64,000 bases of DNA from Planctomycetia bacterium (lineage in GTDB: Bacteria > Planctomycetota > Planctomycetia > Pirellulales > JACPPG01): the NCBI GenBank assembly GCA_016191115.1, contig JACPPG010000042.1:34300-98299 (forward strand), given 5' to 3'. The position numbers and the translations under genes were made by a program. The notes beneath the pieces were generated by a model. That model worked only from the letters and a program-made list of their open reading frames with translations. It was not told where the DNA came from and made no database searches. Of this stretch, positions 1-8,541 are shown in pieces. Position 1 is the first letter of the stretch. Each line of letters opens with the position of its first letter.

Positions 1-923
1 ATGATCTCGGGAAAACAATCAGCCAGCTCAGTCCGCCAATCCGGCAGCCTCACGCCGAAGCGATTCGCCAGCCGCGAACAGTCGAGTCGCGAGTTGAGCG
101 GCCGCCGCGCCGCCGTCGGATACTCGCTCGAAGCCAACGGCACGACGCGGCCGACGCGCAATGGGGAACCGGCGGCGCGGGCCAGCCGAAACGTCTCTTC
201 GGCCAGGCCGCGCCAGCTTGTCGTGCCGGCGCAACAGGCGTGCAGCGTCCCACCCCGCTCGCGCAGGAAGTCGGCGATCGAGCCGGTGGCGCGGGCCAGG
301 ATCTCAGCCGTCACGCGCGCCACGAGGCGCGCCGAAGTGGGCGCCCCGACCTGATCGGCGACCACGCGCAGCTCCGGCCGCTCGGCCCCCAGACGCAACA
401 TGGTGCGAACAAAGTTGTGGCCGCGGGGTGAGTACAGCCACGACGTACGCAGGATCAGATGCGCGACGCCGGCTGCGCGGATCGCCTCTTCGCCGGCGAG
501 CTTCGTGCGGCCGTACTCGTTTAAGGGGCCCGTACGGTCGTCCTCGCGCCAGGGGCGATAGCCGGCGCCATCGAAGACGTAATCGGTTGAGTAGTGGACC
601 AGCGCCGCGTCGAGCCGCCGCGACTCTTCCGCCAATACGGCCGGCGCTAGCGCATTGACGGCAGCGGCCGTCGCTGGGTCGGCTTCCGCCGCGTCGACGG
701 CCGTGTACGCCGCCGCGTTGACGATCACCGTCGGACGAATCTCGCGCACCGTGCGACGCAGGGCGTCAGTGTCGGCGATGTTCAATCGCACGTATTCGTC
801 GGGGGCGGTCGCGGCCGCCGGCTTGCGGGCCGTCGGCACAACTTCTCCCAGCGCCGGCAGCGATCGCGCCAGCTCGCAACCAAGCTGGCCACCAGCGCCG
901 AGGAGCAGAATGCGATTGCGCAT
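1..923 (-). CDS. rmlD: dTDP-4-dehydrorhamnose reductase, 3' end beyond window
   Basis: This is the last step of dTDP-L-rhamnose synthesis, the NAD(P)H reduction of dTDP-4-keto-L-rhamnose. The frame opens at ATG 923 and stays open to the window edge (307 codons), close to full length for the family, so only a few residues are probably missing. Visible motifs are the N-terminal dinucleotide-binding loop LLLGAGGQLG, the STDYVFDG strand and the YGRTK Tyr-x3-Lys catalytic pair. It starts 17 bp after the rmlC stop on the same strand, so the two are almost certainly one transcript. The assignment rests on motifs plus the neighbouring rmlA, rmlB and rmlC. Confidence 0.92.
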   Translation of the reverse strand, partial: MRNRILLLGAGGQLGCELARSLPALGEVVPTARKPAAATAPDEYVRLNIADTDALRRTVREIRPTVIVNAAAYTAVDAAEADPATAAAVNALAPAVLAEESRRLDAALVHYSTDYVFDGAGYRPWREDDRTGPLNEYGRTKLAGEEAIRAAGVAHLILRTSWLYSPRGHNFVRTMLRLGAERPELRVVADQVGAPTSARLVARVTAEILARATGSIADFLRERGGTLHACCAGTTSWRGLAEETFRLARAAGSPLRVGRVVPLASSEYPTAARRPLNSRLDCSRLANRFGVRLPDWRTELADCFPEI

Positions 924-940
924 GGGATGATGGAAGCCGC

Positions 941-1534
941 TTAGGCGGCGCGGGCGTCAGTAGCGTGGCGATGCGCGGCGTCGATGTGCTTCGGCAGGCA
1001 ATCCGTCGGGATATCGCTCAATCGGGGCAGCGACGCGTCCTTGGCCGACAGGATCGGGCTTGCGACCGGCCACGGAACGCCGATCGCAGGGTCGTTCCAG
1101 TCGATGCCGATCTCGCAATCCGGCCGATAGGTCTCGGTGCACTTGTAGGCCACAAGCGCCGCGTCGGACAGGACGCAAAAGCCGTGTGCGAACCCTTCCG
1201 GCACGTACAGTTGCCGCCGGTTCTCGAACGACAGCTCCGCGCTTGTGAAGCGGCCGAACCGCGGCGAGCCGACGCGCACGTCCACGGCCACGTCGAACAC
1301 CTGCCCGGCGAGCACATACACCAGCTTCCCCTGGCCGGCCGGGTGCTGCACATGGAGGCCACGCAGCACGCCGCGGCGGGACCACGACAGATTGTCCTGC
1401 CGCATCGTGGCGGGCACGCCCCATTTTTCATACTGTGGCCCGCTCCATATCTCCATGAAGAAGCCCCGCGCGTCGGCGTGCGCCCGTGGCTCGATGAGCA
1501 GGACCTCGGGTAGTTCGGTGGGCGTGACGTTCAT
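941..1534 (-). CDS. rmlC: dTDP-4-dehydrorhamnose 3,5-epimerase
   Basis: A cupin-fold epimerase of 197 aa, a normal length, which epimerises C3 and C5 of dTDP-4-keto-6-deoxyglucose. Family signatures seen are the N-terminal ARGFFMEIW segment, the catalytic-His region VLRGLHVQ, the strand VDVRVGSPRFGR and YVPEGFAHGF followed by YKCTETY. It starts at ATG 1534 and is the first gene of a leftward rmlC-rmlD pair. It diverges from rmlB, so the 284 bp between 1534 and 1819 should carry both promoters. No repeat or other gene was recognised in that interval. Confidence 0.95.
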   Translation of the reverse strand: MNVTPTELPEVLLIEPRAHADARGFFMEIWSGPQYEKWGVPATMRQDNLSWSRRGVLRGLHVQHPAGQGKLVYVLAGQVFDVAVDVRVGSPRFGRFTSAELSFENRRQLYVPEGFAHGFCVLSDAALVAYKCTETYRPDCEIGIDWNDPAIGVPWPVASPILSAKDASLPRLSDIPTDCLPKHIDAAHRHATDARAA

Positions 1535-1818
1535 GGCGTGCTAGCAGCGGACGCTGGGTCGCCGCATAGTCCGACGTTTCGGCATCGCAAGGTCGGATAG
1601 TTCTCACACACCAGGGTGTCGAGCGTCCAGAGCAATTTCGATCGGCGGACGCTTTTGGGCGCGCCGATGCACGCTTGCCGCTTAGCCCCCGAGAACCGCC
1701 GCTGCTCTTGCCCGACGAATGCTTTCACTGCTATAAGATTTGGCCGCGCCGAGGGGGCGCCTGGGTGGCTTGTCGTTGCGCGGCGCGCCACCGCCGATCC
1801 TGCCGCAAGAAATCCCGC

Positions 1819-2886
1819 ATGGCTGCGATTCTCGTCACCGGGGGCGCCGGGTTCATCGGCAGCGCCTTCGTGCGCCAGTGGCTGGCCGAGGAAACGGACC
1901 GGCTGGTCAATCTCGACAAGCTGACGTACGCCGGCAACCTCGACTCGCTCGCCCCCATCGAGCACGACCGCCGCCATCTTTTCGTACACGGCGATATTGG
2001 CGACCGGGCGTTCGTATCGCGATTGCTGGCCGAGCACTGCCCATGGGCCGTGCTGAATTTCGCCGCCGAGTCGCACGTCGATCGCTCGATCGACCGCCCG
2101 GCCGCGTTCGTCGAAACCAATGTCGTCGGCACGTCCACTCTGCTCGAAGCCACGCTTGCCTACTGGACGGGTCTGTCCGCGCGCGACCGGCGCGATTTTC
2201 GTTTCGTGCAAGTCTCGACTGACGAAGTATACGGCTCGCTGGGGGCGACCGGGCAGTTCACCGAAGCAACTCCCTACGCCCCCAACTCGCCGTACGCCGC
2301 CAGCAAAGCGGCCGCCGATCATTTCGCGCGGGCCTATCATCGCACGTACGGCCTGCCGACCGTCATCACCAACGCATCGAACAATTTCGGCCCCTACCAG
2401 TTCCCCGAAAAGCTCATTCCGCTTGTGATCCTCAATGCCTTGGAGGGCAAGCCGCTGCCGGTCTATGGCGACGGCCAGCACGTCCGCGACTGGCTGTTCG
2501 TCGAGGATCACTGCCGGGCGCTCCGCGCCGTACTCGCGCAGGGAATGCCGGGCGAGTCGTACAACATCGGCGCCGGTTGCGAGCGGACGAACCTTGCCGT
2601 GGTCGAGGCGATATGCGACGCCGTCAGTCGGCGGCTGCCCGACTTGCCGCACGCGCCTTGCAGGTCGCTCATCCGGCACGTCGAAGACCGGCCGGGCCAC
2701 GACCGGCGCTATGCGATCGACGCCACGAAGGTTGGCCGGGAGCTCGGCTGGCAGCCGCGCGCGTCGTTCGATACAGCCCTGGCAGCGACGGTCGATTGGT
2801 ATCTGGCCAACCGCCGCTGGGTCAACCGCGTCACGACCGGATTGTATCGCCGAGAGCGGCTGGGGCTCGCTCGTATGAGCGCGTGA
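1819..2886 (+). CDS. rmlB: dTDP-glucose 4,6-dehydratase
   Basis: An extended short-chain dehydrogenase of 355 aa that converts dTDP-glucose to the 4-keto-6-deoxy sugar. ATG 1819 was chosen because it places the NAD-binding motif VTGGAGFIG at residues 5-13. The frame is open further upstream, but that sequence looks non-coding. Other landmarks are STDEVYG (catalytic Thr-Asp-Glu), YAASKAAAD (catalytic Tyr and Lys), [14 protein letters not shown] and the C-terminal [12 protein letters not shown]. The rightward rmlA follows after about 100 bp that contain a small palindromic repeat. Confidence 0.96.
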   Translation: MAAILVTGGAGFIGSAFVRQWLAEETDRLVNLDKLTYAGNLDSLAPIEHDRRHLFVHGDIGDRAFVSRLLAEHCPWAVLNFAAESHVDRSIDRPAAFVETNVVGTSTLLEATLAYWTGLSARDRRDFRFVQVSTDEVYGSLGATGQFTEATPYAPNSPYAASKAAADHFARAYHRTYGLPTVITNASNNFGPYQFPEKLIPLVILNALEGKPLPVYGDGQHVRDWLFVEDHCRALRAVLAQGMPGESYNIGAGCERTNLAVVEAICDAVSRRLPDLPHAPCRSLIRHVEDRPGHDRRYAIDATKVGRELGWQPRASFDTALAATVDWYLANRRWVNRVTTGLYRRERLGLARMSA

Positions 2887-2928
2887 CAACTCGAAAGCGT
2901 CCCAGGAACTGGAAAAGCCAACTCGACT

Positions 2929-2969
2929 CCCCCTCACCCCGACCCTCTCCCGCAAGGGGAGAGGGAGTA
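2929..2969. repeat. R4 palindromic repeat, copy 1
   Basis: A 41-bp CT/GA-biased unit with a short hairpin (CTCTCCC-GCAA-GGGGAGAG) lies between rmlB and rmlA. An almost identical unit lies at 15212-15252 in the opposite orientation. It ends 21 bp before the rmlA start, so it sits in the rmlA leader and could act as a hairpin in the mRNA. That role is inference. Confidence 0.6.
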
Positions 2970-2990
2970 TTGTTCGATCGCCGCAAAACA

Positions 2991-3911
2991 ATGCCCACGC
3001 AACCATTTCGCAAAGGGATCGTGCTGGCCGGCGGCTCCGGCACGCGGCTTTATCCCGTGACGCTGGCGGTCAGCAAGCAACTGCTGCCGGTGTACGACAA
3101 GCCGCTCGTGTACTATCCGCTGTCGGTGTTGATGCTGGCGGGCATCCGGCAGGTCTTGCTGATCACCACGCCCGAAGACATCGGCAGCTTCAAGCGGCTG
3201 CTGGGGGACGGGCGGCGGCTGGGCATCGAGATTCAATACGCCGTGCAGCCGCGGCCCGAGGGTTTGGCGCAGGCCTTCTTGATCGGCCGCGAATTCATCG
3301 GCGACGACAACGTGGCGCTGGTGCTGGGGGACAACATTTTCTACGGGCATGGCTTCCAATCGATCCTCGCCGCCGCGGCCGGCCGGGCCGACGGCGCCAC
3401 GGTCTTTGCGTACAACGTGAAAGACCCGCAGCGCTACGGCGTCGTCGAGTTGGACGCGGGCGGCCGGGCGATCTCGCTCGAGGAAAAGCCCGCCCGGCCC
3501 CGATCGCATCTGGCGGTGACAGGGCTCTATTTCTACGACCGGCAAGTCGTCGATATCGCGGCCGGCCTGCGCCCCTCGCCCCGCGGCGAGCTGGAAATCA
3601 CCGACGTCAATCGCGGCTACATGGAGCGCGGACAACTGCGCGTACACTGCCTGGGGCGCGGCTTCGCCTGGCTCGACACCAGCACGCACGAGTCGCTGAT
3701 CCAGGCCGCCGACTTCATCGAAACAGTCGAACAGCGGCAGGGCCTGAAGATCGCCTGCCTGGAAGAAGTGGCCCATCACATGGGCTTTATCAGCACCGAG
3801 CAGCTTGCCGAGCTGGCGCGGCCGCTCGTGAGCAGCTACGGCGACTATCTACGGCAGGTCGCCGCGGACGCTGCTGCCGCGAAAGCGGCGGCATTGCGCG
3901 TGGCTGGATAG
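2991..3911 (+). CDS. rmlA: Glucose-1-phosphate thymidylyltransferase
   Basis: Makes dTDP-glucose from glucose-1-phosphate and dTTP, the first step of the rhamnose pathway. It has 306 aa, normal for the family. ATG 2991 places the nucleotide-binding signature [13 protein letters not shown] at residues 11-23, followed by [28 protein letters not shown] and ITDVNRGYM. The frame is open upstream through the rmlB tail, but that part has no homology. It is probably co-transcribed with rmlB. The C-terminal tail is Ala-rich and less conserved. Confidence 0.96.
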   Translation: MPTQPFRKGIVLAGGSGTRLYPVTLAVSKQLLPVYDKPLVYYPLSVLMLAGIRQVLLITTPEDIGSFKRLLGDGRRLGIEIQYAVQPRPEGLAQAFLIGREFIGDDNVALVLGDNIFYGHGFQSILAAAAGRADGATVFAYNVKDPQRYGVVELDAGGRAISLEEKPARPRSHLAVTGLYFYDRQVVDIAAGLRPSPRGELEITDVNRGYMERGQLRVHCLGRGFAWLDTSTHESLIQAADFIETVEQRQGLKIACLEEVAHHMGFISTEQLAELARPLVSSYGDYLRQVAADAAAAKAAALRVAG

Positions 3912-4029
3912 GCGCATAAGATTTGACCTCCGGCGCCGGAAGCGTCAGAATATCGGCGCGTTCCGGCCCCTCCCCCGCCATACCTCCGGGATAAACTCGG
4001 AGACTCGCCGAATTGCTCGGGTCGTTGCC

Positions 4030-5388
4030 ATGAACCCTTTCTGCCCCGGTCCGCTGCGCCGCCGCGAGTTTCTGCGGGCTGGCACGCTCGCGCTGGGCGG
4101 GATCGGGCTCGAGCAGGTGATGGCCGCGCGGGCCAAGGCCGGCAAGACTTCGGCCAACACGTCGGTGATCCTGTTCTGGATGTGGGGCGGTCCCAGCCAT
4201 CTGGAAACGTACGATCTCAAGCCGCTTGCCCCCAGCGAATATCGCGGCCCATTCCGGCCCATCGCGACCGACGTGCCGGGCCTGGACATTTGCGAGGTGT
4301 TCCCGCGCCAGGCGCGGCTGGGGAAGCGGATCTCGCTCGTCCGCTCGCTGCACCACGAGATGTCGGCCCACAACGACGGCTCGATCGAGCTCTTGACCGG
4401 CAAGACGCCCGAGCGGCCCGATCCCACGTCGACCGCCAAGAGCGAGCATCCCGACTTCGGCATGATCGCCAGCCGATTCCGCGGGCGCGGGCGCGACGGG
4501 TTGCCGCAATACGTGGGCATCCCGCGGCAGCCGTTCATGACCCGGCCGACGTACTTGGGCCTGTCGCACATGGCCGTGGCAACCGGCGACCCGTCTGACA
4601 AGGCGTACCGCCCGCCGAACCTGACGCTGGCGGCCGGCGTGAACGCAGCGCGGCTCGACGAGCGGCGGGGCCTGCTGCCGCAGTTCGATCGGCTGCGGCG
4701 CGACCTGGACCTGGCCGGGTCGCTCGATGGCGTCGATCAGTTCCGTGCCCAGGCGCTCGACATGCTCACGAACCCGGCCGTCGCCGACGCCTTTGAGGTC
4801 AGCCGCGAGAGCGACGGAGTGCGCGATCGCTACGGGCGGCACCTGTGGGGGCAGAGTTGTCTCTTGGCCCGGCGGCTGGCCGAGGCGGGCGTGGCGGTAA
4901 TCACGATCGACGCACTTGCCCCCACGCTCAGCGACCGGTACTTCAGTTGGGACGACCACATCAACCCGACCACCCGCTGGGACTTGGCCGACGCGATGCG
5001 TTACCGGGCGCCGTTCATGGACCAGGGGATCGCGGCCTTGATCGAAGATATTTACGAGCGCGGGCTTTCGGAGCGGATTCTGGTGGTGGCGGCGGGCGAG
5101 TTCGGCCGCACGCCACGACTCGTCCAGCGCGACGGACTGATCGGCCGCGACCATTGGCCCGCCGCCCAATCGGCGCTTGTGGCCGGGGGCGGGCTGCGGA
5201 TGGGGCGAGTCGTCGGCGCGACCAACGCCAAGGGAGAATACCCGGCCGAGCGGCCGCTGACGCCGCAGGACCTGCTGGCGACGATCTATCGTCACCTGGG
5301 GGTCGACCCGAAGGCGACGCTGGTGGATTTCTTCGGCCGGCCCGTGCCGCTCTTGCACTCGGGTGAGCCGATCCGCGAATTGGTGTAG
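4030..5388 (+). CDS. DUF1501 family Tat-exported protein
   Basis: A 452-aa member of the DUF1501 family, which is strongly expanded in Planctomycetes and structurally related to alkaline phosphatase/sulfatase-type proteins. The N-terminus has a twin-arginine-like signal (RRREFLRAG) followed by a hydrophobic stretch, so export by Tat is expected. Family landmarks are WMWGGPSHLETYD, HEMSAHNDGSIELLTG, GEFGRTPR, RDHWPAAQSALVAGGG and LLATIYRHLGVDP near the end. These genes often pair with DUF1549/DUF1553 cytochrome-like partners, but no partner is adjacent here. Its substrate is unknown. Confidence 0.9.
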   Translation: MNPFCPGPLRRREFLRAGTLALGGIGLEQVMAARAKAGKTSANTSVILFWMWGGPSHLETYDLKPLAPSEYRGPFRPIATDVPGLDICEVFPRQARLGKRISLVRSLHHEMSAHNDGSIELLTGKTPERPDPTSTAKSEHPDFGMIASRFRGRGRDGLPQYVGIPRQPFMTRPTYLGLSHMAVATGDPSDKAYRPPNLTLAAGVNAARLDERRGLLPQFDRLRRDLDLAGSLDGVDQFRAQALDMLTNPAVADAFEVSRESDGVRDRYGRHLWGQSCLLARRLAEAGVAVITIDALAPTLSDRYFSWDDHINPTTRWDLADAMRYRAPFMDQGIAALIEDIYERGLSERILVVAAGEFGRTPRLVQRDGLIGRDHWPAAQSALVAGGGLRMGRVVGATNAKGEYPAERPLTPQDLLATIYRHLGVDPKATLVDFFGRPVPLLHSGEPIRELV

Positions 5389-5415
5389 AGCGCCCGCGCT
5401 CGACTGCGGACCGTT

Positions 5416-5619
5416 TCAGCGAGCGTCCTGTTTCCGCATCAGAGACCGCAGCGCGTCATTGACCGCTTCGTCGGTCGGAAATGCGGCCCGGACGTCGGCC
5501 GCCAGGAGCGCGAGATTCGTGCCGGCTCGGTAGCGGTCGAGGTACTTGCCGCGAACTCCGCCCTTGAGTTGCGAAACGTCATATTCGGGGCGCGGATCGT
5601 CTTGCGGCTCTTCCGCCAT
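5416..5619 (-). CDS. Small conserved protein, possible antitoxin-like
   Basis: A 67-aa acidic protein from ATG 5619; the frame also opens 12 codons upstream. It follows the pattern of a widespread small family: an acidic N-terminus, YDVSQLKGGVRGKYLDRYR, then a C-terminal helix ending in DEAVNDALRSLM. I recall such proteins near DUF5615-type toxins in other bacteria, but no toxin-like partner is seen here. Function is not known. It lies between convergent and divergent neighbours, so it is probably transcribed alone. Confidence 0.65.
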   Translation of the reverse strand: MAEEPQDDPRPEYDVSQLKGGVRGKYLDRYRAGTNLALLAADVRAAFPTDEAVNDALRSLMRKQDAR

Positions 5620-5733
5620 CGCGGAGATCCTACTCCCGCGAGAAAGACGTGGCAAACTACCGGCAGCGCGCCCTGTCTAAGCCAACGTTGCAGCCGGCCG
5701 CCGCACGGCTACACTGGGCACAGGTACGCACGC

Positions 5734-7011
5734 ATGCCCGCGGAAATCAAAGACACCTCTGGATCGAGCGCCGCCGCGCGAAGTGCTAGCGCGCCGAGCG
5801 CGCCCAGCCGAGGGCCATCCGCCGCTCGGCCCGCCACCGGCGCCCCGCTGCCGGCGCGGCTTACCTCGCTCGATGCCTATCGTGGCTTCATCATGCTGGT
5901 GATGGCCTCGCACGGGTTGGGCATCCCGCAAGTCGCCCGCAAGTTTCCCGACAGCCAGGTGTGGCAGACGCTCGGCTACCACTTCAGCCACGTGAGTTGG
6001 CTGGGCTGCGCGTTCTGGGACTTGATCCAGCCGTCGTTCATGTTCATGGTCGGCGTGGCGATGGCCTATTCGTACACCGCCCGCCAGGCGCGCGGGCAGT
6101 CGTACCCGCGCATGTTCGGTCATGCGGTGTATCGCTCGATCGTGCTCGTGCTATTGGGCATCTTCCTCCGCTCCGGCGGCAAGCAGACCAATTTCACGTT
6201 CATGGACGTGGTGAGCCAGATCGGGCTGGGGTACACGTTCTTGTTCTTGCTGTGGGGGCGGCAGCGGTGGGTGCAATGTGCCGCTGCCATGCTCATCCTG
6301 GCTGGGTATTGGCTGTTGTTCTATGCTTACCCGCTGCCGGGGGACGATTTCGACTACGCCGCCGTGGGCGTCTCGGCCAATTGGGAGCATTTAGAAGGCA
6401 TGGCCGCGCACTGGGACAAGAACACCAACGCCGCGGCGGCTTTCGACCGTTGGTTCTTGAACCTCTTCCCGCGCGAGAAACCGTTCCAGTTTGAGGGCTC
6501 CGGCTATCCGACGCTGAATTTCATCCCGTCGCTGGCCACGATGATCTTCGGCCTCATGGCTGGGGAACTATTGCGCGGGCCGCGCGGCAAATGGGCTAAG
6601 CTCGCGATCCTGGTTGTCGGCGCCGCCGCAGGGCTGGCCGCGGGCAAAGCCTTGGACGTCTACGGCATCTGCCCGATCGTGAAGATCATTTGGACGCCCT
6701 CCTGGACACTCTTTAGCGCCGGTTGGGTGCTGTTGATCCTGGCGGCGTTCTATCTGGTGATCGACATCGCCGGCCTGCGCCGCTGGAGCTTTCCGCTACT
6801 GGTGGTGGGTATGAACTCGATCGCCATGTACGTCATGGCCAACATGCTCGACGGCTGGGTCTCGAACCGGTTGAAAACCCACTTCGGCCAGGACATCTAC
6901 AACGTCTTTGGCGAGACGTACGCCCCCATCGTTGGGCACGTGGCGGTGTTGTTTGTTTTATGGTTGGTGTGCTGGTGGCTGTACCGGCAGCGGATTTTCA
7001 TTCGTATTTGA
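5734..7011 (+). CDS. HGSNAT/COG4299-type acyltransferase-like membrane protein
   Basis: A polytopic membrane protein of 425 aa related to heparan-alpha-glucosaminide N-acetyltransferase and the NagX/COG4299 family (DUF5009/DUF1624). After an Ala/Ser/Pro-rich cytosolic head of about 40 residues comes the family entry motif LTSLDAYRGFIMLVMASHG, then roughly nine or ten hydrophobic segments including WDLIQPSFMFMVGVAMA and VVGMNSIAMYVMANM. ATG 5734 was chosen over upstream codons because the sequence before it looks non-coding. The members I know of are proposed to move acetyl groups onto sugars across the membrane. The substrate here is unknown. Confidence 0.82.
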   Translation: MPAEIKDTSGSSAAARSASAPSAPSRGPSAARPATGAPLPARLTSLDAYRGFIMLVMASHGLGIPQVARKFPDSQVWQTLGYHFSHVSWLGCAFWDLIQPSFMFMVGVAMAYSYTARQARGQSYPRMFGHAVYRSIVLVLLGIFLRSGGKQTNFTFMDVVSQIGLGYTFLFLLWGRQRWVQCAAAMLILAGYWLLFYAYPLPGDDFDYAAVGVSANWEHLEGMAAHWDKNTNAAAAFDRWFLNLFPREKPFQFEGSGYPTLNFIPSLATMIFGLMAGELLRGPRGKWAKLAILVVGAAAGLAAGKALDVYGICPIVKIIWTPSWTLFSAGWVLLILAAFYLVIDIAGLRRWSFPLLVVGMNSIAMYVMANMLDGWVSNRLKTHFGQDIYNVFGETYAPIVGHVAVLFVLWLVCWWLYRQRIFIRI

Positions 7012-7024
7012 AGCTAAATACGAA

Positions 7025-7146
7025 GATGATCCGCACATTTGCGCAGATGGAGGAACGCGGTATGAAAATCTTGCACTCGATGCTCCAGGCGACCGTTTCC
7101 CATGGCCCGTTTCTTATCGGCGCGATCTGCGTGATCTGCGGATCAC
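7025..7146. repeat. R6 inverted-repeat element (ATCTGCGGAT arms), copy 1
   Basis: The left arm at 7025-7048 (GATCCGCAcattTGCGCAGAT type) is an imperfect inverted copy of the right arm at 7122-7146 (ATCTGCGTGATCTGCGGATC). The same arm sequence in the same arrangement occurs at 24000-24131. The element covers the start codon and signal-peptide codons of the next gene. Confidence 0.6.
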
Positions 7147-8267
7147 TCCTGTCGGTCGAGCATGTGACCGGCGACATCCTGATTTCGGCGAACGAAGGCA
7201 AGTACGACCTGTCGAGCGGGCGGGGCACGCCGGTCGAGCGGCCGCGGCCCGACAGCCTGTCGATCCTCGACTTCGCCGCCTTCCCGCCGCGCGTGGCGCA
7301 CGTGGAGGACATCGCCAATAGCGTTATCGGCCCGCCCACCAATGTCGCCATCACGCCCGACGAGCGGCTGGCCCTGGTCGCCAACTCCGTCCGCCAGTAC
7401 ACGTCCGATCCGAAGCGGCCCGTGCCCGACGACATGGTGCAGGTCGTGCTGCTGGGCGAGTCGCCGCGCGTGATCGCCAAGGTCAAAGCCGGCCGGCAGC
7501 CTTCGGGCATCGCTTTCAATCCCGCCGGAACGATGGCGATCGTGGCCAATCGGGCCGATGGCACCGTGACGGTTCTCTCGATCCGGGGCGATGAAGTGAA
7601 GGCCGAGCAAACGCTCGAGGTGGGCGACCCGGCGAGCGAGCCCTCGGACGTGGCGATCACGCCCGACGGCACCGGCGCCGTCGTCAGCCTCAACAAGGCG
7701 GGCGTTCTGCGCATCCTGTACCTCGCCGACGGGCGCGCGCGGCTGGTGAATCGCAAGCTCCCCGTCTACGGCAATCCTTACCATGTCGAGATCACGCCCG
7801 ACGGTCAGCTCGCCCTCTCGGCCGGCAGCGGCGCGCAAGACGGCCCGGATGCCGACGCCCTTTCGGTTATCGACCTGGCGGCCCAGCCCGTGCGCACGAG
7901 CGATCACATCGCCGTCGGGACCGGCCCCGAGTCGTTCGATATCAGTCCGGACGGCAAGCTCGTGGCCGTGGTGCTGATGAACGGATCGAATCTGGCCGCC
8001 GACAATCCGCTGCGCACCGAGCAAGGATTGCTGCAGATTCTTGCCCGCGACGGGCGGACTTTTCGCAAGGTGGACGAGCTGCCGATCGGCCGTATCCCGG
8101 AAGGGGTGTGCTTTACGCCCGACGGCCGGCACCTGGTCGTGCAGGAGCACGCCGCCCAGCAGCTTGCCCTGTTCGCGGTTTCCGAAGGCACGGTGAAGGA
8201 CGCCGGCGTCCGGATCAAGGTGCCGGGCTTCCCATCCGGGCTGCGACGGGCCGGGAAGGGGCGTTAG
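7062..8267 (+). CDS. Secreted YVTN-type beta-propeller protein
   Basis: A 401-aa exported beta-propeller of the YVTN/YncE-lactonase type. ATG 7062 begins a signal-peptide-like stretch (MKILHSM, then a hydrophobic run GPFLIGAICVICGSLL). Repeated blade motifs are visible: VAITPDERLALVANS, IAFNPAGTMAIVANR, VAITPDGTGAVVS, VEITPDGQLALSAGS, FDISPDGKLVAVV and VCFTPDGRHLVV, at a spacing of about 45-60 residues. ATG 7026 is an alternative start. The first ~28 codons lie inside a dispersed inverted repeat, so the leader may have been acquired from it. The ligand or enzymatic role is unknown. Confidence 0.85.
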   Translation: MKILHSMLQATVSHGPFLIGAICVICGSLLSVEHVTGDILISANEGKYDLSSGRGTPVERPRPDSLSILDFAAFPPRVAHVEDIANSVIGPPTNVAITPDERLALVANSVRQYTSDPKRPVPDDMVQVVLLGESPRVIAKVKAGRQPSGIAFNPAGTMAIVANRADGTVTVLSIRGDEVKAEQTLEVGDPASEPSDVAITPDGTGAVVSLNKAGVLRILYLADGRARLVNRKLPVYGNPYHVEITPDGQLALSAGSGAQDGPDADALSVIDLAAQPVRTSDHIAVGTGPESFDISPDGKLVAVVLMNGSNLAADNPLRTEQGLLQILARDGRTFRKVDELPIGRIPEGVCFTPDGRHLVVQEHAAQQLALFAVSEGTVKDAGVRIKVPGFPSGLRRAGKGR

Positions 8268-8307
8268 CGGCAGCGGGAGGCCGCGGCGGACATCTTGTTC
8301 CCCCGCC

Positions 8308-8529
8308 TCATCGCCTGGCCGGCGTCTCAACCACTTCGATCTCGATGTGCTGATACGACTCGCCGGAGCAAGGGCAAAGCTCGAGCCGGTAGCGCAATTC
8401 CCCGCGCAACTTGTGAAGCGCTTCCTCGCGCGTCGTGCCGCGCGCCTCGACAAGGCCGAGATCGTCACTGTCGTGGCGGGCGCGATAGCCGCCGCCGCTG
8501 TGTCGTTCGATGGTGCAGGTGAACTTCAT
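8308..8529 (-). CDS. Small conserved protein, HicB-like in appearance
   Basis: A 73-aa protein starting 12 bp after the pncB stop on the same strand, so probably in its operon. It opens MKFTCTIERHSGGGYRARH, alternates beta-strand-like and basic segments, then has a TTREEALHKLRGELRYRLE helix and a CPCSGESY turn. The strand-strand-helix layout resembles single-domain HicB-like proteins, but no toxin gene is adjacent. Function is not assigned. Confidence 0.6.
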   Translation of the reverse strand: MKFTCTIERHSGGGYRARHDSDDLGLVEARGTTREEALHKLRGELRYRLELCPCSGESYQHIEIEVVETPARR

Positions 8530-8541
8530 GAGGTTCGCTCG

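Noticed and set aside
1531..3006. 491-codon open frame antisense to rmlB
   Set aside because: It is an exact shadow of rmlB in GC-rich DNA and reads as Arg/Ala/Gly-rich sequence without motifs.
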